The notes under the pieces were generated by a model that made no database searches, was not told the origin of the DNA, and saw only the letters and a program-made list of their open reading frames with translations. A program made the translations under genes and the position numbers. A stretch of 64,000 nucleotides of DNA, from NCBI GenBank assembly GCA_965153455.1, contig OZ234494.1, forward strand, positions 15,996,001-16,060,000, read 5' to 3'. Below are positions 9,510-21,560 of this stretch, one piece after another (within the stretch, counting starts at the first letter, position 1; every line of letters starts with the position of its first letter). This DNA comes from Sphagnum compactum (Eukaryota > Bryophyta > Sphagnopsida > Sphagnales).

Positions 9510-11330
9510 TCATTAATAATGTCTAGCAGCATGAAGCTCAAGTTTATATCGATAAAAATGACAAAAATTATTTCTCATGTAAAATGATTTTAAATATTAT
9601 AGTACATTCTCTACCATTGTAAATATTTGAGAATTATGTTTTATCTATTTTACTCTTTTACTTTTTGACAATGTATAAATCATAGGAATATATGATAAAA
9701 GTTGGAGCTAATGCAAGTGGCATCATATTGACACTATATAACCTTGGATTAATCAAGAGCTTTTCTCCCCCAACCACAACTTGGTTCTAGTCTTTCCTCC
9801 AAGTTTGAAATGTAAACAACCTTTAAGTATTTAGGACAAAAAGATAATTTACAACCCTTTTCAAGTCACCATTTGACCCTTTATCATTGCATACATTTTG
9901 ATACAACTTTTGAAACTTGCATCATTTCTAAAATACACAAGCTTTCAAATCAATTTCTTTTGTATTTCAATGTTGTCCATGATGGGCCATGCCAAAAAAA
10001 ATCAAATTTTATGTGTTAAAATTTAAAATCATTGAATGACATCCAAATATGTTGATGGATGCACAAATATTGTTTGTCATTTTGCAATATAAAATTCCAA
10101 TGCCTACTATAGATCAAAAACACCTTGCATAAGAAGCTTGAAAAAAACCTTCAATATGGTAAACTAAGAATTCCAAAAATGCATTGTGATTGATAATATG
10201 CAAGAGAATTAGGTCACAATAAACTGACCGACACCTACCCACTTGAAAAAATAAATTTTAAGCTAGTTGAATTGACATGACAATGAGATTGATTATCTAT
10301 GAATATTCAAAATCCTGGATTTATAAAACTATATGTAAATTGTTTTAATTGTTATGATAGATAGCAATTACACAAAATTATTGTGTAAAGATGTATTTCA
10401 ATTATTTTCCTATGTATGTCATTTCAAAGCATTCCAAGTCATTTGAAACCAAGAATTTAAACAACAAAAACATTAATTTAAAGTGTTGTTGGGTACTCCA
10501 AAATGATTACACTCATTTCCAACTTATTCAAATGGTCCCATAATATACTAAAATCATTATTGTATAAGCACACTAAACATTTTCAAAATTAAGTTAAAAT
10601 TTCAAATTTAAACATTAAAATTAACCATAATTGGTTATGAATGATGGGCGTCGTTATATTGTAAACTTTTCCCCAAAGGAAAAACTTTGATGATGTAAAT
10701 ACATCTAGGTCTATTCTTAAACATTTTGGACATGATGAAACAATTTGTTTTAATAATAGTCATTGCATCATAGTGGTTATTTCAATGAGTATCATATTTG
10801 AAAACATCAAATGTGCATCTTAGGTTTCCCATTTCCAAATTGAAAGTAAAACAAAATTATATAAGTAAGGGGAGTTGTTGCATGGTTTGACCATGGAATT
10901 ACATCATACACAATGAAATAAAGGTAGAAGATGCAAGACATCAAACACCTTGGATTCAAGTTTTGTAAAAAAAATTCTAATTTTTTAATGTTGTTTTCAA
11001 CAAGTTTGGACATTCACCCCAAATCACATAATGAAAATAATTGTCAAAATATGCAAAAGATTTGGCAACACCTGTGTTTTACACCTCTTAAGGCATAAAT
11101 CTTGCCCTTTGCATGTATAGTTATTGTCCATTTATGTGTTCATGAATTCTATTGCTTGTGAGGATTATACTACGTTTATATGAATTTGGAAAAACACAAC
11201 TATCAACAAAGCCATCTATTAAACACTTGGTGAAATATAATTGCATTACTAAAACAAGTCCAAAAGATGCAACCCCTTAGGCTTGTCAAATCATTAATAG
11301 GATTTTGGAGAAATGTAAAAAAGTTACATC

Positions 11331-11372
<42 letters not shown>

Positions 11373-12314
11373 TCAAAACTTTCAATCTAATGTTTTTAAT
11401 TACAAACATACACTAGCTATGTGTCACATGTTTTAATTTTAAAATTTTAAAATTCTATTTAATTGCCATTGATTAAACACTCATGTGATAGTTATTAAAA
11501 GTTACAACTAGATAGAGCAAATGATAGTTGAAACCATGTTTCATAGTTGTTTTAATTGTTGTGACTATTAATTGTTTATGAAGTGGTTGCATAAGACAAG
11601 AATTGTTCTAGTGAATACAATTGGTGGTAATTTTTGAACATGAACTTACAATTTGAAATATTTGGGCTTCAAGCAAGCCACCTCACACCTCATATGATTT
11701 TTTACCTCAATGTGACCTATTTCCATTGACATGAAGGTGTTTAACCTAAAACAAGGTACACCATTTCAATCTCAGGGAAATTTGGTTTTTGTAACCAGTG
11801 CTTGAAACAAAATTTGTGAAAGGGGCTCATGATCAACTTCTAATTGATTTAAGCCATGATTCTTGCTTCATACCTTTTTTCGTGTGCTTCCCAAGTTCTC
11901 AAATATTGGAAATAGCCAACCATGAATGTTAAGCAAAAGTCTACTAGTCATTTCATAAAGATGGTTGTAAAATTTAATGTTTTAAAACACAATTTTCAAG
12001 ATTGCATTTTCAAGATAAAACATTTATGGTTTAGATTGTGGGTAGGAGTGTTAAATCAAGGTCTACCTTTAGTGGCAACCAAATGCCATTGGTTGATAAA
12101 AAGACCTATTGCACTTTTAAGGCAAAAACAACTTTTCATTGATTATCAAAAAGAATTTATAAAACATTAGGAAGATTGACAATTCAATGTTTGATTATTA
12201 AAGTTGTATGTTCAAATTTAAGAAACTCAATTTGGATAAGGAGAAATATTTCAATAATTTCACACAATTGTAAGAATGTTTAATTATTGAATGATATCTC
12301 AACAAATATTAGTG
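9510..12314. other. AT-rich gene-free DNA
   Basis: Only an (AT)n run at about 11333-11368 stands out. No recognisable coding, RNA or transposon end was found. Confidence 0.7.
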
Positions 12315-12465
12315 TGACTTGTGCCATTGGCCCAAGTGTGAATTGGTTACCTAACTAATTTTTCCTTCCAAAACCATTTTTTTGGTAATTTTATTAAATT
12401 TCCAATGACAAAAAACTACTCGAAATTCAATATTTCTCACACCTTAGGTCTTAAAAAATAAATTC
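12315..12465 (-). repeat. Dispersed repeat R3, partial copy
   Basis: Reverse complement aligns with 16700-16830 and 40340-40480: shared text includes GACCTAAGGTGTGAG, AGTAGTTTTTTGT and TTGGGCCAAT. Oldish, with many substitutions. Identity of the family is unknown. Confidence 0.7.
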
Positions 12466-12821
12466 AAATCAACCTTCTAATGTTGCAATTGAATCATCTT
12501 TCTAATGTTGCAATTGAATCAGCTTCTAAAAGCCTACAAAAACACCTCCATGGTGCGAGGTTGGGTAGGGATTCATGTATCTTTTACATGGGATTGTATT
12601 TTTTACATCTTTAGAGAGTTCTTGAGGTACCCAAATCACCCATCCTCATCAGTTTTGGCTCACATCAGTGTAAATGGGTCCAAATGTGTGGACCTCACAA
12701 AACAACCTGGGCCAGTCTCGGCTTGTCAGATTATTATTATTATTTTCCATACACCTATCAAAAGACCTTTTGGCTTGATGAATTTGTTTGAGAGAATTAG
12801 GTACCTATATAGCATAGGCTA

Positions 12822-12912
12822 ACAAAGTCTAGTCTAGCTTAGCTTAGCTTACCCTAACCTAGCCTAACCTAGCCTAACCTAACCTAACCGAACCTAACCT
12901 AGCCTAACATCA
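12822..12912. repeat. Degenerate CCTAA/CCTAG tandem repeat
   Basis: About fifteen 5-bp units of CCTAA, CCTAG or GCTTA type. It does not have the plant CCCTAAA telomere period. Confidence 0.85.
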
Positions 12913-13126
12913 CCTCCACTGAGGCCAACAAAGGTGGGTATTATTAAAAACCATTACCTATTCTGCACAAACACTGGAGCTTACAGTGAGTGTAGCCTAG
13001 GAGGGTGGTCTTCTTCTTCTTCCTCTTCCTGACTCAAGTCATGTTAATGTCGAGTGTTTGAAAAATGACAAAAGCTTGGTCGGGTTCTTCAGCATGCAAG
13101 AAGACTGATGATGAGTGAGTGAGTGA

Positions 13127-13161
13127 GTTAAGCTACTATACTCTATAATGAATCTAAAACA
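13127..13161 (+). repeat. Short fragment of dispersed repeat R1
   Basis: The 35 bases from TTAAGCTACTATACTC onward match the end of the R1 copy at 47641 almost perfectly, but the rest of R1 is absent. Confidence 0.6.
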
Positions 13162-13267
13162 CCTGAGTAGTTAGTTAGGAGTATCTGGCACCCAAAACAT
13201 GGCCCCCTCATGAGTGTGTCCCCGAGGAAATAGGGTTAATGAATAATGGCAGGGCCATATAAACGAG

Positions 13268-13302
<35 letters not shown>
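13268..13302. repeat. (TA)n(TG)n microsatellite
   Basis: A short TA run is followed directly by a TG run. Confidence 0.9.
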
Positions 13303-13450
13303 GACCATACCATACCGTACCATACCATGTCCCTGCCAATTTTGCCAACAACCCACTTTACAAATTTGTGTTTACTTTACTCTACTTTCCCTCGTGCTAG
13401 GCTACATCCGGAAAAAATAATTCATGAAGCAAGAGTTGAAGTGAGTTGAG

Positions 13451-13552
13451 TTGAGTTGAGTTTTGCTGTAGCCTTTTGAGTTGAGTTTTGCCATAGCCTT
13501 TTGAGTTGAGTTTTGCCATAGCCTTTTGAGTTGAGTTTTGCCATTAGCCTTT
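13451..13552. repeat. Four 25-bp tandem repeats
   Basis: Units TTGAGTTGAGTTTTGCCATA plus GCCTT begin at 13451, 13476, 13501 and 13526. Followed at 13600-13645 by an (AAAGC)n-like run. Confidence 0.95.
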
Positions 13553-13649
13553 ACACCCGGGAAAGTTTCTTGGTACTTCTCTAGTTCATGCTTAAGCAAG
13601 AACAAAAGCAAAGCAAAGCAAAGCGAATCAAAGCAAAGCAAGTAAGCAT

Positions 13650-15188
13650 GTTTGAAGTGCAGCTGCTTTGCTTATTCTTTTCCGGATGGGGCTCACATAC
13701 ATACATGTGCTCTCCCAATCTCCAAGCATATTATATGACATTCTTCTTGTGCTACACATTTGCAGGCCATGAGATTTATATATATATATATATATGATAT
13801 TTATACTGCAATTTCTGTAGACTGTACTACCTATCAGAATTTATTTTTTTTCTTCCACATTTTTATTTTTGTGTCCAAAATTTGGCAAATTCTCCCCCCC
13901 GCCCCCCCAAAAAAAGGAGACAAGTTAGTTGACTTCAAGAAAAAACAATGAAAATCCAAAACAAACATTCCAGAATTTTTTTTGGTTAAAAAAAAGGGAC
14001 AAACTTTGTCCCTCCCAGCGCCCCCCCCCCCCCCCCAAAAAAAATAAAGTACTGGGACCCATGATGATGAGTATGGGATAAAATGACTAAGTTATGTATA
14101 TCTCCCTCTCTCTCTCTCTCTCTTACAAATTTTGTTGTAAACTGACTCAACCTGCAATTTGCATGGGTTGTTAGGCTAGATACACAACTTGTCCAAAACA
14201 CTCTCTGCAACAAACTGAGCTCAGGAATATGATTCCCCCATCTCCTTTTACTTCTAACTCTGGCCTCACTCTCAAATTATTTTTCAAAATTATTTTAAAT
14301 TATTTTAAATATGATTTTCAACAATTCTTTAAAATAATTAAAATAGTTTTATTTTTAATTTTTTGATTTTTGATTTTTTTGATTTTTTCTCTTCATGGAC
14401 ACTAGCCTAATTCATGCAGCAATGTGGCTTTATTGAGTCAAACTTAATTGATTTAATAAGATACCTCACAGTGGTATCTATCCCGATTCTTTTGTTGTTA
14501 ATGTTGTCGTTGTTGATGTTTGTGGGGCCTTCTTCATGTGCACTGGCCGCATTGTATGGAACTATGCCCCGTCCCTTGATGATTGGTGGGCGATCAAAAT
14601 TTGTCAAAGCCTTGGCAGCCGGGGTGCGCACATCTCAGGTGTCCTTTAAAAAATTGCAGTGCCCCTCCCCCCAAAGAGAAAAAAAAAACAACTGGGTAAG
14701 TTAGTGTGCCGGCCTCATTCGCGCAAACCCAACATGGGGGGGCGGAGGAGCCAGGTTGGTTAAATAGTTAACAGATCAGAATATCAAGTTTTACGGTTTG
14801 TCGCTGCCGCTGGCTACCCATGCCGATGCCTGCTGTTTGTTTGTGGGTGGGGGGGGGAGTCAGATCAAAAAGATTGACGGAAATGTTTTAAAAAAAAAAT
14901 TGACCCCAAAAGCTTTACAACTTGTTTACGGCCGTTTGAATTTTTTATTATATTAAGTGTTTGACTGTCCCTCCCTCTTCTTCTTCACTAGAGCTCTCCC
15001 CCCCCCCACCAGCCCGGGGGCCTAAGTCATCGATCCCCGGTTGATCATCGACAGCTTCGAATAATACTTCCACTCTTCACTGAGTGTCTGGATCTGACCG
15101 AAATTATCTTATATTGAATTCAATTGCGGGTAGCACCGTGCTGTTGCTACGTACATCTTTTGGAGGCGATGAAAAAAAAATTCATTCA
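13650..15188. other. Gene-free DNA with homopolymer and dinucleotide runs
   Basis: Contains TA (13776-13793), C-rich runs (about 13896-13910 and 14022-14036), a CT run (about 14102-14122) and another C-rich run near 15000. Short ORFs here have no family resemblance. Confidence 0.65.
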
Positions 15189-15247
15189 CGGATGCAGATC
15201 CGTGTCCCGTAGTAGTAGAAGTAGTAGGGGACACGGATCTGCATCCG
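15189..15247. repeat. Perfect 20-bp inverted repeat, hairpin with 19-nt loop
   Basis: Left arm CGGATGCAGATCCGTGTCCC at 15189-15208 and its exact reverse complement at 15228-15247, with a GTAGTAG-rich loop between. It is much GC-richer than its surroundings. Confidence 0.97.
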
Positions 15248-15726
15248 CTCGATGTAAGAGGTTCTTCTGGTGGGCACAGTTGTTATTGTAACCAATTAAA
15301 TTACAGGGATTTACACCCCCCCCCCCCCCCCAAAGTCAATGAATGAACATGTTTGTTTTGAAGTTTGGTATTTTGTGGCTAAATATTTTTAAATATATAT
15401 ATTTTTCTCCTGAAAGCAAATGACCCATAAAATATTATTATTATTATTAGGCACCTTGTTCTCAAACCAGTTGAGGTAACCAACCGTAGTGAACCCTCTG
15501 GCAGAAAACTAACTGGGTGGGTTTTTTTTTTTAAATAAATTTTTTAAAATTTATAATAATTTGTTTATAAATTCATTATCGAAATTCTGGTGATTTTTCC
15601 CCGAAAGAAGGAAAATTAGTCAAATTTTACACTAGAAAAAAAAATTCCCCTCTTAAATTTTCTGTTAAATTTTTTTTGAGTTTATCAGTAAATTGTCCCT
15701 CCCCCTACCAATAAACATTAAATGTG
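15248..15726. other. AT-rich spacer with a C run
   Basis: A C run of about 15 bases at 15317-15331 and an ATT run at about 15435-15449; otherwise nothing recognised. Confidence 0.65.
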
Positions 15727-16065
15727 AAATAAAAATACATTGAGAGCATATAGAAAAATGTCACACATAGACCAATCACTCGATAAAAATTAAATAGAAA
15801 TAAAATACATCGAGAGCATATAAATGCTCACACATAGGCCAATCAATCGAAAAAAATTAAGTAGAATTAAAATACATTGAGAACATATAAATGTCATACA
15901 CAGGCCAATCAACCAACCAATAAAAAATTAAAAAAATAGAAATAAAATACATTTTTGAAAGCATATAAATGTCGCACATAGACCAATCAACCAACCGATA
16001 AAGCATTAGAAAATAGAAATAAAATACATCGAGAGCATATAAATGCTCACACATAGGCCAATCAT
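15727..16065. repeat. Five-copy tandem repeat, 67-77 bp units
   Basis: Copies start at 15727, 15798, 15865, 15940 and 16017 with AAATAAAATACAT or a close variant and contain GAGAGCATATAAATG and CACATAGGCCAATCA. Units differ in length by small insertions, so the array is older than the 155-bp array in the retrotransposon. Confidence 0.95.
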
Positions 16066-16544
16066 TCTAGCTAGCTAGCCAACATTTTTTCACGGCCTTT
16101 TAACACCCACTTTATCTTACACATTTTTATAACAATGAAGCACATTTTGACAACCATGTGAGACCATTGACTTCATGCAAAATTTGAGATACAAGCCATT
16201 TTATTGCAATCAATGGAGTTGATGCCTATTACTCCTTCATTTTGGAAGTTCTCAATCATCATGTGCCCCCCTCCCTTCAAGAGATGTCTCTCAAAATTGA
16301 CCTATTTGTGTTCCACAAGAGCTATAACATGTTTCCCTATGTCCCTCTAAGTCCTTTTTCACCCCCCATGTTATCAATCATCTATCTATGAAGTAACTTC
16401 GAAGGTTGTTTGTTTGTTTGTTTGTTTGTCACATTAAGTTCTACCAAACACATGACGATGCCTTTTGTAACACTCTTCATAACGTTGAAAAGCTTTGGAT
16501 GGGTAGGGGTGCATCGAGTTGGTTTCATATAATCTTTCAACCTA
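16066..16544. other. Spacer with (TTTG)n
   Basis: A short TTTG run at about 16406-16428. No gene seen. Confidence 0.65.
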
Positions 16545-16860
16545 TAGTGGAGAGTTATTGAATATTGAACAATTTTTTTTCATTGAAAATTTATGTAAAT
16601 TAGAACTCAAAATTACAGGGTAATTTTGGGTGCACTCTTGATATTATTGGAAAGCCCTTAGTGAGTAGGATTTAAGGAAGGTGGTTTGACAATTTTCACA
16701 CCTAAGGTCTAAGAGATATTGAGTTTTGAATAGTTTTTTGTGTCATTGGAAATTCAACTAAATTACAATAAATGTTTTGGAAGCAAAAATTAGTCGGGCT
16801 ACCAATTTTTTATTTGGGCCAATAGCAAAGTTACACTAATGATTTTTAAAGTAGTGTCCA
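16545..16860 (+). repeat. Dispersed repeat R3, longest copy
   Basis: Aligns in the same orientation with 40195-40510 over about 310 bp (for example GAGAGTTATTGAATATTGAA vs GAGAAGTTATTGAATATTGA, and TGGGCCAATAGCA vs TGGGCCAATGCCA). No coding capacity. Confidence 0.8.
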
Positions 16861-19095
16861 AGTAGTATTTATATTTTTTGTTTGTTCTTCCCATTATTTG
16901 TCATACCTCACACTTGGTTAGCACACCTAAAGCCCATGGGTCATACATCTTGAGCAATGTATCCCCAAAATTGTTGCTAGCAAATTATTGATGTATGAAA
17001 TGTGAACACTAGAAAAACCCTTTTGGACTTGCATATATGGAACTTATTCCTATTTAAGCAAATAATAACCAACACTAGAGCAATAAAACCCAACTTTCAT
17101 TCAAGTGGTATTAAAAAGTTTCTAAATTATCCAAATTGCCCTTGAATAGATAGTCATTAGATGTATTCTTCATTAGTTTGTCCAATTTTTAATTTGAAAT
17201 GTTCAAAATATCAACATGTAGAAGATGAAGCATCCTAAATTGATCCATAACATAATCAAAGATTTTTATGAATTGTTGTATAAAAATGAGTCATATAAAG
17301 TAACATGTTTCTAATGGAACCAAAAAGATTATCCATACTTTAACCATTACATTCAAACTAGTAGTGGGCGGTTATCTATTTTTTCATATATTCATGAGTT
17401 CCAATTATCAATATACTAATTATTAGTTTTTATAGCTAACCTGTTGTGTATATATTGGTTATTCACAAGGTAGCTCTCACTTGCAAAATAGTAAATGGTT
17501 AAGATAGGTTGTTCCGTAATCATTTTGAATTTATAATCAAATTTCCAGCATTTCCTTTTTCTTTTGGTTCAAAATTTAACTTTGAACAAAAAATTCAGAA
17601 TTATATCAAAAATAATATCACTTACAAATCAAAGGTCTTAAATAGTTTATTTATTTTCAAATTTAACTATCATAATCATCCAAAATTTCCTCTCATTCAA
17701 AAGAATCTTCAAACTCTTCCAAAAATTCTTCCTTGAATTTGTTTCAAATTCAATCATTTTTTCTAAACCATTATTTGCAATCAACTATTGCATCATTGGA
17801 CCAATTTTTGTTAATGAAAATAATCTATCAAGATATTCTTATTGTAGTCAACATCTATGCATTGTTAAAATATTCACTCAATTTGTATTTATGAGCACAC
17901 AACACCTAGAAATCGTCTTGCAAGAAAAGCAATAGTGGGGAACATTTTTTCATGGCTCTATCATTATAATTGGCAAAACATCCTTGTTCACCTCTTCTTG
18001 AAAATTGCAAAACATTGAGAATTATAGATTGACAAACTCATAAGTAGATTGATTATTAGCATTTCAAGACAGACATTAGGTGTTAATATTTTACTTTTTT
18101 AATGTCAATTAAGGTATTGTTTGGGGGTGTTATGTGAAAGAACTTTTTTCCTCACCCTATTTTAAAATATGTACATGTTTAACCCACTCTTAATTTAATT
18201 ATAATATTTTTGTTTGCTTCAATTTTTGATACTTTTTATTTAAGTTATTTAATTTTAGTACTTTAAGTTGTGAAGAATAATGAAAATTGTAATTGAAAAT
18301 GGTAAGATCATGTACTAAATTACTGAGAATTCATGTTTGGCATTTTTTGCAAAATAATTCACAACACATCTTAGGTTTCACAACCAGTTAATAAAACAAT
18401 TATTGTCTTTTTGACTACAATTGCAATTACAAGTTTATGTTAATGATTATGTAGCTATAAAGGACATTGTGGTGCCATGTGGCATTATGGTTTTGTGACT
18501 ATAGTCGATATCACAACTTGATGGTTTTTACACAAATATCAAAATTTCAAAAATGTATTTTAAATCATCCAAAATTAGGTAATAACAAAATTTCATTGAT
18601 TCTTACAACCTTTGGTGAATAATACCAATTTATGGTTGTGTGATGCTAATGTGGTAGGCCACATGGCAATGAGGTTAACTAATAATCGTAACACCTCATG
18701 ACTTGTGACATTAACTTCACATCATGATTCATGTCATTGATTTGATGAATTAATTTAATTTATTAATTAATTAAAAATATTGTTGTCCTTTGTAATTAAT
18801 AATGAATCAATCTTCCATGTGATGATAACATGGCATGGCATTTGGTACCAAGGTGTCACAAATTTTCATGGCAATCCATAATTTTTTGTGACACAATAAG
18901 TTTTTATGTGTTTTGTAATCAATATTTGTCATGGCATGCCATAATTTTTTATGTACCATGAAGTTTTTGAAATCATGAATTCAAATGCATGTGTATGTCT
19001 ACTAAACAATTTATTGTTAACTTGTAATTATAACTACAATATTAATAGTTGTTTTGAAAAGGTGACACATAACTCTGTGACTTTTTAACTATTTA
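16861..19095. other. AT-rich gene-free DNA
   Basis: No conserved ORF, RNA gene or transposon end was recognised. Confidence 0.65.
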
Positions 19096-19099
19096 ATAC

Positions 19100-19870
19100 A
19101 TTAGCTATGTTAACATACTTATTAAGTTAACATATGTATGTAGGCTACTTAATAAAAACCTATTTTGTAATATAGGCTACCTTGTAAGTTACTTAATTAA
19201 ACATAAGAAATTTACTACATCTAGTATGTTTAAATATACTTAGAATAGGTTACCCTACTAATAGGTTAACCTAAATAGGCTTGCATCGGTTCCTAACTTT
19301 AAGTTTTTTACCAAGTCAATCTAGGTAGCTTCATTACAAGATATTTTATCAAGTTTGTAACCACTTCAAGTTTGTGCTACTAGATGCAACTAGATGTGAC
19401 ATAATTATTTTAGGTTTTTTTTAGCCTATAATTACTTAGGTTAACCTATATTAAGTTAGAAAATAGTATAGATTGACAAACTAATTCATTTAAAATCAAC
19501 CTAGGGAAGTCTAGGTCTAGGTTAGGTTGGTAGGTAGTAGGTAGGTTGACCTAGGTCAGCCTAAAGTGGCCAAGGTTAATTAAAAGCTAAAATTTTTGAG
19601 CTTTATAACTTTGTGTTAAATATTATTAGTATTAAAAAATGTGATAGTGCAATGGATGAGGACTTGAACCCCAAAATGAAGGTGAAAGGTTCCAGTCCTT
19701 ATTCTTGTACCCTATGATAACTATGCCACTTAAGTTAGGTTAGGTAGCCTAATTTAGGCTTCTTGGGCTAGGAGACTAATGTTTGTTTTTAATTTAGGCC
19801 ACCTAGCTTAAGTTAGGTAGCATAGGTTGCATAACATAAATAGTTAGCCTAGTTAGGTTCACTTCTGGTC
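19100..19870. repeat. TAGG/CCTA-rich block
   Basis: Dense in TAGGTTAACCTA-like palindromic pieces and TAGGTAGG runs (about 19525-19565). It resembles the simple repeat in 8530-9236 and may be a decayed relative. Confidence 0.5.
19638..19715 (+). repeat. tRNA-like (SINE-head-like) segment
   Basis: TAGTGCAATGG fits the A-box consensus TRGYNNARNGG, and GGTTCCAGTCC fits the B box with one change, at normal spacing. No complete cloverleaf was found. Confidence 0.4.
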
Positions 19871-20779
19871 ATGTACAATGACTCGTAACGTGTTTATAGA
19901 GTTTGACACATGTCATCCATCCATCAAGGCATCTTTTGTAACACTTAATCAAATAAAATGACTAAGTTGAAATGACATGCATTTCACACATCATACCAAA
20001 GTTAATAATGACATGGAATTTCATTATCATAAGAAACTTTTAAAATCTTAGTCATTAAACAACTAGGTTTTGCAACTGAATGTCCCTTGTGAGTAAATGG
20101 GTGAAATGACATGGGTTTAACAACTGATTAGTCAATAGTCACATATGTCCTTTCTAATTAATATGTAATTGTAAAGGCTAGTTGTAAAACCCAAAATGTG
20201 TTATTGTGTTTGTTTTATAAAAAAAAAGGTTCAACATTTGAAATATATTTTTTATTATTTTGGCAAGATGAATGAAATGTTGTAATTCTTGAAACAATCT
20301 AGAATATATTGCTTATTGAAACATGTAGGTAGGTATGCCTTCAATTTCCTTACAATTGCCAAAGTGTTTTTTTTGTGTGCATGCAAGGGTTAGTTCCAAG
20401 TTTCATAGGTAGTTTTAATGTTAGAAAGATTCACATGATTTTTGTTTTGCAATTTGGTAATGGACTCCTATAATGATAGTGTTATATTGTGATAATTTGT
20501 TTCCTTTTCTAGAACCCTACATCTACACATGTGTATATGTTTGCAAATTTCTTCAAATGATTTTATAATGTAGGTAGGAAAATCATACTTGCATCTTAGA
20601 AAATTTGAAACATGTCATACACCTTACCATACCATGTACATCCTAAAAGATTTGATATAGGTACCATACATATGCAATACAAATTGAAGAATGCAAACAA
20701 CAAAAAATGATAGATTTTATGTTTTGTTGAATGAATAAGGAAAAACAATTGCTTGATAAAGTGCATGAAGTCCAAACAT

Positions 20780-21560
20780 TTCAAAGGAGATGCAATTGTC
20801 GATTCAAGAAAAGATACCTCCACACTGGGTTGTGACATAGGTCAAACAAGAGTTCATTTTGTACCCATCGAAAGGGATTGCACATGGGAAACAAAAGGAG
20901 CTAAACACATACATGTTCTAAGGATAAAAGACAAGACACAAATTACAATGGTTACATCATCTTCAACAAATGGTGCAATGTTACCTTTGCAAGTTGTGTT
21001 CTAAATGACAACAAGCCAAATGCTCCCACCCATGAATGAAGGAAGAAAACATTATATTTCAAGTGGCTTCCATATCACTTGTAATTTTAATTGTTGGTGT
21101 AAGTTGGAAACCACTCAAAATTTGTTGAACTCATCTTCATACTTTATCAAGGAGTTCAAGTGGAGAAACTTGCTTTGCTAGAAGACTAGAAAATGGTTTG
21201 GCTAATTGAGCGTTGGTCTATTCACAAGAGCAATTTTTTTTCGGATTAGATGAAACTACAATTTCTAGGAATATGTATCATCTTCATTCTAGCAAATTAC
21301 ATGAGCATATTACTTGAACTTGTTGATGTTATCCTCAAATGCTTGTTCAAGTGCATGCATTCTTGTGTAAGAATTTCATTCCAAGACATGTTCAACAATC
21401 AAAAGCTAAAAGAGATGAAAATCTTAAAGTTAGTTTTCATATGTCAATTCCAAAACCAAACCTATGTGCATGGTTTTTGCATGCATGGATTCATGTAAAG
21501 AAATGATTTGCAAGGGCTATGAGAAAGCAAGGTTGTTAAGGAGCTTCAACATGTAACTCC
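20780..21560 (+). pseudogene. Decayed pogo-group transposase 3
   Basis: Fragments in different frames match the catalytic domain of the two better copies. DIGQTRVHFVP and TWETKGAKHIHVLR lie at about 20836-20925, followed by MLPLQVVF ending near 21001. KMVWLIERWSIHKS lies near 21190-21233 (a position where transposase 1 and 2 have the second catalytic Asp in DCW; here ERW). ILANY and VDVILK follow near 21290-21340. Stops and frameshifts interrupt it. No inverted repeats were found around it, so the element ends are lost or unrecognisable. It is an old relic on the opposite strand from the other two. Confidence 0.8.

Noticed and set aside
12822-12912. Interstitial telomere repeat
   Set aside because: The units are 5 bp (CCTAA/CCTAG), degenerate, and not the plant 7-bp telomere unit.
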